Source: Tanytarsus gracilentus
Taxonomy: Eukaryota; Arthropoda; Insecta; Diptera; Chironomidae
Length of the DNA: 64,000 bases
Assembly: GCA_038502055.1 (NCBI GenBank)
Contig: JAXRKN010000045.1
Coordinates: 5,292,501-5,356,500 of the forward strand
Direction: 5' to 3'
The notes under the pieces are model-generated. The model was not told the origin of the DNA. It was given only the letters and a program-made list of their open reading frames with translations, and did not search any database. Positions 47,266 to 58,800 of the stretch are shown here, one piece after another (position 1 is the first letter of the stretch; every line of letters begins with the position of its first letter). Position numbers and translations under genes: made by a program.

Positions 47266-48213
47266 ATTATAGCTCCGCTATATATTAATTTTGGATTTTT
47301 CCAAAACCTGTTTTCGACCCCTAGTGCCAAGACATTACATTGTACAATACCAAAACATATACTCAAATGATAGGCCTAGTCAAACCCTACAAACTGGCGA
47401 AAACAGATTTGAAATCGGTTGCTCCTATGAGGAGTTAGAGCCATTTAAGTCATCTTACTTTCTTACTTTCTTACTTTCTCACTTTCTCACTTTCTTACGA
47501 TCTTAGTGGGCGGCATATCTCAAGAACGGCTGGTCGGATTTGATTCGGGTTTATGGCTAAAGATCGGGTTTTGGTTCTAGTTGTGCAAGAAGTATTTTGT
47601 TTTGAGGTACGACCCTCCAAGGACCGTCCGTGGGTGCAAAAATGTCCTTTTTCATACAAAATTTCTCTTATATGCCTTCATGGGTATCGTTGAACTCGTA
47701 ATTTCATCAGGAATCGATTGGCATTGACGATTTTTGAGGAGTGTCCACCATGGCCGGCCTGGAGTGCCACTAATGCCCATTTTACAGAACTATGGCTTCA
47801 TGTATGTCGTTGAACTCGTCATTGCATCGGGAATCGATTGACACTGACGATTTTTGAGGAATGTCCATCATGGCCGGCCAGGAGTGCCACTAATGTCCAT
47901 TTTTTAGTACTATGGCTTCATGTATGTCGTTGAACTCGTGATTGCATCGGGAATCAAGTGACATTGAAGATTTTTGAGGAATGTCGATCATGGTCGGCCA
48001 GGAGTGCCACTAATGTCCATTTTTCAGAACTTTGGCTTCATGTATGTCGTTGAACTCGTTATTGCATCAGGAATCGATTGACACTGACGATTTTTGAGGA
48101 ATGTCCATCATGATTAACCAAGAGTGCCACTAATGCCCATTGCAACGGAGTAGGGTACTAATCTATGCGGAGCTATTGGAAATGGCAACGCCGTTTGCAG
48201 ACCCATCTTGTTT
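47266..48213. mobile_element. Repeat element, copy B (uninterrupted)
   Basis: Second copy of the element at 23777-26410, 948 bp, without the nested insertion. It shows the same left end ATTATAGCTCCGC, CTTTCTTA-type octamer run (about 47455-47500), CATATCTCAAGAACGGC block and right end GCGGAGCTAT plus shared tail. It carries four 120-bp units rather than two. The undisturbed target TA of the nested element is at 47504-47505. It has a long open frame (47291-47506), but this is not conserved as protein in any way I can see. Confidence 0.88.
47692..48143. repeat. 120-bp tandem repeat, four units
   Basis: Units start at 47692, 47812, 47932 and 48052 (the last is shortened). Each begins GAACTCGT and contains GACGATTTTTGAGG or a close variant and AGTGCCACTAATG. 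They have diverged by several substitutions per unit. Confidence 0.92.
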
Positions 48214-49780
48214 TTAAATGGATTTTTGTATGAAATGGCAAAATCGCGAAAAATGTGTTGGAGCTTAACGAAATTGACAGGATAATTAGTTTTTTAATAG
48301 CGTGTTTAAGTGTTTATTCATCGGAAAGAGTTTGAATTTGATTTAAGGGTTTAATTTTACCTTGTCAAAAATGTTGAAGGACTGGAGAGGAAATAAATTA
48401 TTTTAAACCTTTTCAAAATGTCAAGTTGATATGTGAAAATTTTTGATATAATTTTTTTCAAGAAAAATTCCAAAATTTTCTAAACCTAAATATTTTTAAT
48501 CTAAATGTTTTCTAAAACAATTTAAAAAATTTTCATCCTTCTGCATAACAATTAAATGCTAAATCTGCCAGACAAAACTTACAAACATTAAATTAAATGC
48601 TGAAATCATTAGTGCACAACAACCAAACGCGAAATAAAAGGAAGGCAAACGTTAATTGTTATTTGAGTTTTAAGTAATTGCTCTCGTGTGCATTTCGCAT
48701 TCATTGCACGAGGGAAAAACGTAATAAAAAAATACACAGCGGGGAAAAAAGTGTTACAACAAAATGCGATAATTAAAATTTTCTCTTTCTCCTGAAATTT
48801 GATGATTAAATTTTGGTGTGTAGGGATGGGGTTGCAGAGTATCCGTTACAAAGTTTTATTCAATTAAAGAATAATTCAAAGAAGATTTCACTCGACGATG
48901 AAGAAAATGGAGAAGTTTCAGAGCCAAAAAATCCTTTTCTTCGCACTAATTAAATTAGCAGCCGATAAATGAAATTAAATCGCTCAAAAATGTTTCCACA
49001 TGAGCTGGTGTTGAAAATTTAATTAAAGGGGTTGGAAACTTGGATTTTTAACATTTTTAAAATATTTTTTTGAGTGTAAAAAATATAAATTTCCACCCCA
49101 GAGTTTTCAACCCCTTTTTAGTGTAAAATTCTACAGCACATCGAGACGTATTAATATTAAATTTCATGCCACCACACCAAGGAATTTTTTTAGAGTGAAT
49201 TTAAGTCTGCGCTAAATAAAATAATACGCGAACAAGAGTGCTATCATGAAATTAAATGGCCGAGAGCTAAATTCCAATTATCATATTATTTTCTTGATTA
49301 CTTCATTCTATTTCGCGCAAATAGCGTCTGAGTGGAAGTAAAATGAGAAACTGAGACAATGTAAAATGAGGCAGGCTCGATGAAAAAGGAAGAAATTAGA
49401 GAAGCTTTTTTTTGTTGAAGGAAATGAGCGGCAGCTCAACAAACAACAAGTTGAAAATTTCTCACAATTTTTTTTGTTCGAGTGAAATTATTTTATAATT
49501 TAAAAGCTCTTGAAAATATGAGAAAAAATAAACCTTTGCTATGGGGATTTTCAAGCTTGTAAGTGGGCTACTCGAAAGTATAATTAACATCAATTTTTCA
49601 AGCATAAAATTTGTCTTTAATAATGCACTGACCCTGTCTCATTAAAATTATTTAAATAACCGTAAAATTGTTGCTCGTTTCTTCGTGAAATAACTTTTTT
49701 GCAGCTACAGAAACTCTTTTAAAAAAGACGCTTCTACCTTTTATCATTTTCTCATAAATTTTTCACTTTTTTCTTTTCAG
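48214..49780. other. Non-coding stretch upstream of the Dscam-family exon 1
   Basis: AT-rich, no recognised gene, RNA or repeat. If the promoter at 46.38 kb belongs to the Dscam-family gene, this is its first intron. Confidence 0.5.
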
Positions 49781-49844
49781 AGAGCAGCCACAACAAGAGA
49801 GAGACTCAAGACAACTTTACTTTAGCTTGTTTCTCCAATGTAAA

Positions 49845-52800
49845 ATGTTACAGTTGCCTTCGTTAACAAACCTTTTTGGAATATTTATTTCAATAGGTAA
49901 GCTCACTTTTGCCCAAGTTGGTTTTCTTCGCTTACAGAAGACGAAAATATTTTCTTATTTATTTTTAAAAAGCAACAAGGGATGGAAATTTGTTGTTAAT
50001 TTTACATAAATTTATTGAAAAATATTTAAATTCTTTTCAAAATCTTTCTTCCATTTTTGGTATCAAAAATATACAAAATTGAAAAAGAACTTTCAAAGCT
50101 TCGTTTTATTTTTAACTCTCATAAATGCGAATGTTTTCTTCTCCTTTTTTTCATAAGTTTACAGTTGAGAGGAAAATGTTATTCAATCCGTAGAATCACG
50201 GATCACATTGATGATAGCAGCGTGCATCATTATTTACGTGACCTAGAATTCAGTAAGCGGGAAAAGTTGCTGGAAAAATATAATGAAAAGAAATTCGAGT
50301 GATTTTTGTGGAAGAGAAAAATAATAATTCGTTTTGTGAAATTTTGTTGATGAAAATAATTTTTTTCGTCTGAATTTTTAAAAATATTGCGAAGTTTTTT
50401 TAGTACATGAACTTTAAAACTCGCTTTAATTTTTTGCTACAAGAATTTGAATTTAAATGACAGTTGAAAGAATTTTTTCCTCTTCTATAAAAGTAAATTT
50501 GTCACTTGCATAAATCACCTCTCTTCTAACTGTCATAAACTAGCTCAATTTATTCACATTAAATTTCAAAGACAACAAAGAACGTTTGAAATTTTACATC
50601 CATAAAGAGAAAAATCTTTGATGATTGTGTTCGAGAATAAAAATCGTGGGATGCGTAAAAGCTCATAAAAGAAATTGCTATTTTTCTCTCATACACGTTT
50701 GATACATGATGTGTGGGCCTTTGTCTCCTTTTCCTCACCACCATCAAGGGAGATTCTCATCCTATTTTTTTTCATGACTGACTGACGTTGATAAATCAAA
50801 GAGAAAGAAAAATATTTTTCCACGAGAATAAAAAAATGAATGGCTTTTCCATACAGACACACAGAAAAAATCACCAACAATGACATTTTTTCTCCCTTTA
50901 TAAAAACCACTTCAACACAAGCAGCCGACAATTTTTTCCCTCTACTCATGATAAGAATTCAAGTGGATGTTGTTACACCACAATAATGGTGTTCAACGTT
51001 AAAATTGATGAAAAATCTCTCTCTCTCCTCTGTTGTACAAGAGTCATTTTGGTTTATGAATAAGTACTTCAAGTAATTGAAAACATAATTCAAAAAGGAG
51101 AGCATGAGTGTGTGGTGAGGGAGAAGTGAGAATGGTTAACAATATGGAAAGTAGGAAAAGCATGTAAGGCGATAACAAAAAAATCTCTTGGTGTCGTTCG
51201 ATGTGTAAAATATTGCTTTGAGAAAGGATTTTTTAACTTTGGCTTTGATTTTTTGCAAGGGATAAAAATTAATTTTTTTTAGAAATTTTTCAAACTTATT
51301 TTTGCACAAAAATAGAAATTCAAAATTTTCTTATTTGCAAGGGATGAATTTTTTAAAAGTTTTTAACAAAAAAGTTCAAAAAATATTTTTTCCTAAAACT
51401 TTTAAAAAATATTTTTAAATTTTAAATCCTTAAAAATATTTCAAAGTTTCAAATCCCTTGCATTTTTCTACATAGAGTGCTAAAAAATTGATATTTTATT
51501 CATGTCTTTTTACACGCTCTTCCAAAATTGTATTTACATCGCATCCTTCCTTACAATGTTGTGAAAAGATGTACGAATGGAAAAGCATCATAAAATCACT
51601 GAATGGCGAGAAAAATTGCTTAAAAACAAAAGAAATAAAAAGAAGATTTTTCTTTCGGAAAAGAGAGAAGAAAAAATGTTTATCAAATATTTAAAGAGTT
51701 ATTTGAGTAAACCCTCAAAGCACACACATGTGAGTGTTGGCTGGTACACCATTTCTCTCTTTTTGATCACATAAAGCACCTCAGTCGGTTATAAATGCTT
51801 TAAAGGGAGATTTTCAATGCACATGAAAATATTCCTGTGCGGTTAATTCAAAGAGAGAAAGTGCGGTGGAAATGTGATGGAGGAAAACACAAGTAGGTGA
51901 CAGAATGTGGCTTCCGGCCTGTGTGTGAGTGCTGAAAAGGATTTGTTTGTCTTCGTTGGTTATCTTTTCCTTTTCCTCAATGCTGAGGTAGCAATTTTTT
52001 TGCCTTACTCAATCACAAAAAATTAGAGAGAGCGGAAAAGCAAATTAAAAAGTTTAATGTCTAAATTATTTTTCGGCGAAAGGTTTGTGGAGGTAATTAA
52101 GAATAATTAAATTAGGATTTAATTGATTTTCAAATGAGGATTAAAAGAAAGTAATTAAGAGGTCATAATTTGCCAATAAAATCTTATTAAAAGATTGAAA
52201 GAGAGAAGAGTAAAGGATGAACATGCTGAGTGCAAGGAGAAAATTTTATTCATCTGGATAAAATCATTTTGGCATTAAAAGTTTACTATTATGATTGGAA
52301 TAATTTGGCAGAGTCTCTTTTGTGGGTGGATATTATAGCTTTAATGTACTTTAGTGATTTCTTTTGAAAATTATTTTGCAAAATTTATGAAAATTATTTT
52401 TTAATTTTTAACGGTTAATTTATGTTTTGAAAATTATCTTAGCAGTATCAATTCTCTAAAAATATTCATCCCTCAAAACTCTTCATTGTCCATAAATTAA
52501 GCAGCAAATCATTGCCAAAAATTCAAATTATTTTAAATTTCAATTAAAAATTTTTAGTTGAACTAACTGAAGCTGTTGAACTTGTTGATGAAGATGTTGA
52601 AGGACTGTCCTTGATGGCACTTGTTGTCTTTCTCTTCTGTCCTCTGGTTGTTCTTTTTCTACCGGCAACTTTCGTTGAATTTCTACCATTTTTGCGAGGT
52701 GTTGGTTTGTTTGTGGGTTTATTATTGATGACTGGTGGAATGCTGGCATTTTTAGCTTCTGATGCAGTAACAATCAATTTTGGTGCTTCTGATGCAGCCG

Positions 52801-55800
52801 TTGAATTTCCAGAAACTGCCAAAATAGTTCCATTTGTTGCTGTTTCCGCTTGTGACTGACAATCAGAAAATTGTTAAATGTTTTTTGAAATAAATTTAAA
52901 AATTGTTCAAAATTAATTAAAAATTCAAAAAATAATTTTAAACAAATAATTTTATAAAATTCATCAAAATTTCTGAGAATTTTTCTAAACATTTTCAATT
53001 AATTAAAATAACTTAATTTTTCATCCGAATCTCAATTAATGCATAATGAATGCCACAATAATTAGCGTGAACTACTTACAACAACCAAAAAGGCACCAAC
53101 AAATGCCAGGAAGAAAATTTCTCTCATCATCTTTTAGAATTTCAATTAATTATTCGCCACTCACTATAAATAATTAATTCTTTACAAGCGAGCTTTATAA
53201 ATGGCTTAAATGTGAAAATTTTGAATCATTTTATAGTCGTGAACCAACAACGAGAGTGAGCTATAATGAAAAATAATTGAATGATTTAAGCTCATTAGAA
53301 TGTAAATTGGGTATTAAAAACTCATTACTCATTATTTGCGATATAATGAATTACTTGATAATGCGATTACAAAAAACTGTTTTGTAATTTTTGGTTAAAT
53401 ATCTTTTAAATTAGTTTTCGATGGAAATTTATAAGAGGATGAAAAGGGATGGAATTTTTTTTGATTTTCCTCAAAAATATCCAATGAAAGTTTCACTTAC
53501 AAAAAAGGGTTCGCGCCACCCTCATTGAAATTAAAAAGTCCACAATAAAAGTTGTCAAAATCGTTCAATATCAATTTCATCTCGCTCACTGACATTTATC
53601 GAGTTTCCTACTAATTTCTTCAATTTCCTCGCTCCATTATCTAAAAAATGCCTCAAAGCGAATTGAAAGCGAGAAAGAGGAAATTTTTTCATGTGACGTC
53701 ATAAATTTGGTGATGAACACGAATTTCACATTTTGCGAGATTGAAATTGTCACAGAACCAGAGCACAAAACATTTCATTCTCTTGTCGGTGTTTTTCATC
53801 AACAACATCAACATTTTTTGTGTGTGACTAATTTTCGTCTCTTTATGTGTATTTCTGAATGCACGAGTTGTTGAGAGGAAAATTATGAGAGCATCACGAT
53901 GCTCTTGTTGGCGTATAATGTGAAAAACGAGTGCATTTAAATAATGAAATGAGGGACTTGCAATTAATTGCGGAGTCTCCGGAGTGTTAAATTAATGTGG
54001 GAGTCGAATGGAAATTTGTTGAATGTTTAAATTTTTGTAGTGGTTGAAAAAATTTGTATTTTTGATTTATATATTAAAATATGTTTGTTTATTTATTCCT
54101 AACGTTTAAATAAAGTTTCATTTCCATGAAAATTTTAATCCTTAGTTAAAAAAGTGACAAATAAATAAATCTTACGATTAAAATTTTAATCCTTGATTAA
54201 AGTTATGTGAAGATTAATTTTTTAGAAAATTCTGAAATTCATAAATCATCTAGCAGTAATATTTTATAGAAAATACGGCTTTACCCCACCCAATTTTTAG
54301 TACCAAAATAAATTCTATTCAAATTCCATAATTGAAAAAAGTTCAAAGACTTATTGGACGGTATCCAAAAAAAGCCCTCACACAATCAATTTTCAATAGC
54401 TGCACGCTCCTCAACAATCTCGAGACTAAATTGAGCTATTCCGCCTTCGCTATCCATGCGATAAATTCGATTTTTGCAAATGCTCGAGTTTAGCACACAA
54501 AAGAGGATGAACGAAAAAAATTACCAATTTGCATTAATCTACGAAGTTAATTAAAAACTTTTTTCATCCTGCACTTTTGTGTGAAGCCACAAAATTAAAA
54601 TTTCCTCTCGATTGTTAATTAAAATGCAATTTAAGCAATTAATAGCTCATCACAGAAATATTTCTTTTTTAATTTCAGAAATATGTTTCGCATCGATTCT
54701 AATTAGCGATCACTCATATCACAATGCCGTGCAGATGCCGTCATTTTTGCAGGAGCCACCGTCACATGTGAGCTTTAGTAATAATACGGGAGTGCATATA
54801 GCGTGCACGACTCATGGAAATCCATTGCCGATACTTACCTGGCTCACCAAGGACGGATCTACTGTGAATTCCGTGCCAGGATTAAGGTAAGAGAGATTCT
54901 TTTGCTTTTATAGTCCCTAAAACTGTCATTCTCATCCGCTTAACGAATACGACCGTATATGGCTGCCATACATGACACGAATCTCAGTGGATTTGTTTTT
55001 TTTGTTGTGTTTCAATCAACCCTGGTAGAACACGAGTTCAAATTTGGGTGTTATTTGAGTTCGAATTGAATTCAATTGTTGAGTTCAAATCCAGTTCAGT
55101 TCAAATCGCGTGGTAAGCTTTTGTATGAAAACGGTTGAACTCGCCCATATACGTTTGAACTAAATTTGAACTCGATTTTTGATTTGAATTCAATTCGAAC
55201 TGAAATTTGAATTCAAATTGAATTCAATTCGAACTGAAATTTGAACTCAAATTGCCCTCAAATTTTCAAATTAAAAAAAATTTAGTTCAACTTTTGAATT
55301 CAATTTGAATTCAACTTTTGAACTGTTCCACTTTCCAAGTGTTCCTTTAGTTAATTTAACTAACTTTTTTTTGCTCGCACTTATTCTTTTTTGCTATGTG
55401 AAGAGAAATTGGAATTTTTATTAGTTTTGTACTTAAAAATTTTTCTTACTTTTTTGCTGCGCCGACTCGAACTCGAACTCAGGACTCCTGTTTGCTAAGC
55501 GCGCGCGTAACCACGAGACCACCGAGGAAACTTTATGTTAAAATCCATTTTGGCTAAAAGCTATATTTAAACCATTCTTATTTTTAATATCAATTTGCCA
55601 ACTATTTCTAATATTTTTTGTCCTTTGATTTAAATTTTAAAAAACAAAAATTTTCTTTAATTTATTTTTTAAAGAAAAAATATTTTTTTCTAAAGTTTTT
55701 TGCAAGTTTAGTAGTTTACATTTTGATACATTAAAATTTTTGAAATTGTAGAAGGGACGTTCTTTCAAAGTGTTGCATGAATTTTTTCCTAGATTTCTTA

Positions 55801-58800
55801 TCCTTCGAAGAAAACAGTTTTGAATTTTTCAAATCCGTTAGCCCACTAAAGATTTTCTCACATATTTGTGAAAAGTATCATCAAATCTCGCAGGAAAATC
55901 AAATATTTCATTTTAAAAATTTGAATTAGTAAAAATCTTCGTTAATTTATTAAAAAAACTAATAAAAAATAATTTTTCTGTAATTTTACAAAAAACACTC
56001 CAGTTCAGCATGTTTCAACCGTCAAAAATTATTTAAATCCGAAGGGTGGGTGACATCGCGATGTTCATCGCCTTACACTCGAATAAATCATAAATTAATT
56101 AATTTCTCATGAATGAAGCTCAAATATCGTTTTGTTTTAACTTATTTAGATTTCAAAAAGTGGCTCAAATCTTCCAGTATTTTTTTTGTTTTTTAAAAAG
56201 TCAGTTTGTTGAACAAAAAAGCTCTTCAAAGTTCTAGCGTGTAAGGCGATGAACATTTCAAATCGCTATAATTAATTAATTATAAATCTTTCATTGCCTA
56301 AAGTATTTTTAGGAGAAAGTTTTTATCTTCAAAAATCCTTTAAGTTAAAAAAAATTATAATGATAGAAGAAAAAAGTGTTTAAAAAAAATAATGAAAAAA
56401 TTACAACAACAATGCTATTCAAAGAACGTCCCAGAAACATATATAAATTAACCATTTCTAATTAAAAGTGACGATTTAAACTATCAGCGATAGTTTTGTT
56501 TGTTTGAGCACAATATGATCCGGGAATCATCAGTGTCTGTCAAAAAACACATATATAATAGATATAATTGCTAAATAATGTAATAATTAAACTATGGATC
56601 AGAAAAATATTCCAATATTTATTTTAACATTAAAACAAAGAATAAATCTTAATTTAGGGCTTCAATCAATTTAAATCGAGTTCAACTTTTAAAATAAATT
56701 TGAAATAAAGTTTATATTAACCCAAAATTTCGTCTAAGTCCTCAATTCAAATCGAGCTCAGGTTTTTTAATAAAGTTCATATTAACCACCCAAAATTTCG
56801 TCTAAGTCCTTAATTCAAATCGAGCTCAGGTTTTTTAATAAAGTTCATATTAAAAACCCAAAATTTTGTCTAAGTCTTAATTCAAATCGAGTTCAACTTT
56901 TGAAATAAAGTTTATATTAAAAATCCAAAATTTTGTTTAAGTCTTTAATTCGAATCGAGTTCAAGTTTTGAAATAAATTTGAGTTCAAGTTTATTTCAAA
57001 ATACCCCAATTTTAGTTCAAGTTTTGAATTCAAATTGACTTCAAGTTTTGAATTAAATTTGAAATAAATTTAATTCAAAATACTCCAATTTTAGTTCAAA
57101 ACTTGAATTCAAATTGAGTTCAAGACTTGAATTAAATCGAGTTCAAGTTTTGAACTAAAACTTTAAATTTAGTTCAAGTCTTGAATTCAAATTCTTGTTC
57201 AAATCTTGAACTCAGCCTTAGAGTTCAACATGGAAATTTAGTTCAACAATTGAGTTCAAATTGAATTCAATTCGAACTCAAATGTTGAACTAAAGTGGCT
57301 GAGTTCAACATTTGAGTTCGAATTGAATTCAATTCGAACTAATTTAGTTCATTTGAACTAAATAGTTCAATGTTTGAGCTCAATTTGAACTCATTGTTCT
57401 ACCAGGGAAGGGAAGGAATTTTTCGGATATTAAAAAAAGTTGTCGAATTTAGGTGCAATCACCCTAGAGTTAAATTCTTTCTTCCCTTGCATTTCAAAAT
57501 TAATTTTTTTACCTCCAACTTATTTTCCTCGACACACGTCGGCTTTTTTAAGGCGCACATTCACCCGCATGTATACAATGAGTCTCAATGTTTTTCTATA
57601 AACAGCTTTTTAGGGTTTTTACTATGAAGAGGGTGAGTGAGCAAAATAAAAGTTGAAATGCTTTTGAGACATGTTTAACCATTGTGTGATGTGGGTTCAT
57701 GTATAAACTATTGTTCGTTATTTGTGTAATAATTGAAAAGTTTTAATGAGAAAAATTTGAGCTCTGACATGAAACATGCTTTCAGATGCAAAGAGACATC
57801 ATCGCATCTATCAGCTAGTAAATGTCTAAACGAAAACTTTCGACTTCTTTTTTTATCGAAGGCAAGAAAAGAATAAAAGTTTTCGACATAGCCTACATCA
57901 GATTAGATGGAAGCACAATTTGTAGAATGGAGCCATGAAGGTGCTGTTCATTGTTCCATAAACATACACACAAAAGCGTGTTCATAAGCTTCATGGTACA
58001 CATGTGGAAGATTTTTTGTAACTTTTATAGTGATGAGCAAATCAAAAAACTTTTGAACTAATTTTTAAAAGCTTTAAAAAATGGAGCTTTCAAAATTTTC
58101 ATAAAATTTTAAGTTTTTAAAATAAAATTTATTTTTGCAAACAACCCTTGAAATTTGGACTCGATTTCATTTCACTAGATTAAGTTTTCCCGACCCTCGA
58201 TATAGTTCAAGCGTTTCAGCAAAAAAAAAACTTTTAAGCAGCTTTGTTCTTTCAATTACTAGGATTTAAAGATTCAACGCTCTCATCATACTTAAATATT
58301 CATGTCCTCGAAAAAAGAGAATGACACACTAAAGCAAAAAAAATTTCGATTAAAAATTTTAATCTTATAAAAAAATTCAAAAATCAGGGTTCAAAAGCTT
58401 TTGCGTCTTTCTCATTCTCATGTCTTTAATGTACATAAAATTCCACGACATGCTTCCGACATTATCAACGCCGACTTTAATAAGGATTAAGCTCAGACTA
58501 AATTTACGGAAGTGGTTCTTTAATCCACAGCAAGTGCAGATTTTCATGTTCACATTTTCTCTTCTTCTTTTCTATTACATCTTCATGCATCGTTGACTTG
58601 ACAACAAAATTTAGCTTAGACGAAGAGATTTTTTCAATTTATTTAAAATCGTCGCTTTACTTCCTTGCTCGTGTTCTCTCCTAAATCGCTCATCCATAAA
58701 ATTTACATAATATTCTATTTTTGTATGGAGAGTAGGAGATGACTGTGAAGGAATGAAGAAGTGGAATAAGATTGACATTAAAATGCAAGCAAAGTGACAG

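Larger units (their letters stand above)
55020..57407. mobile_element. TIR element with tRNA-like module (type 2), in Dscam-family intron
   Basis: The ends are perfect 13-bp inverted repeats, CCCTGGTAGAACA, around 2388 bp. Both flanks have AA next to the element rather than TA. The outer parts (55030-55330 and 56670-57400) are arrays of degenerate words such as TTGAATTCAA, TTCGAACT and TTTGAACTCAAA. The core shares short blocks with the element at 24033-25934: CCACTTT...GTGTTCC, AACTTTTTTT-TGCT, the tRNA-like module, and TTTGGCTAAAAGCTATAT. A further inverted-repeat insertion (55754-56432) lies within. No transposase ORF. Confidence 0.85.

Noticed and set aside
50165..50302. Exon-like frame after an ACAG acceptor, ending KYNEKKFE
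   Set aside because: Composition is plausible, but its phase and content do not fit the Dscam-family gene and no start or partner exon was found.
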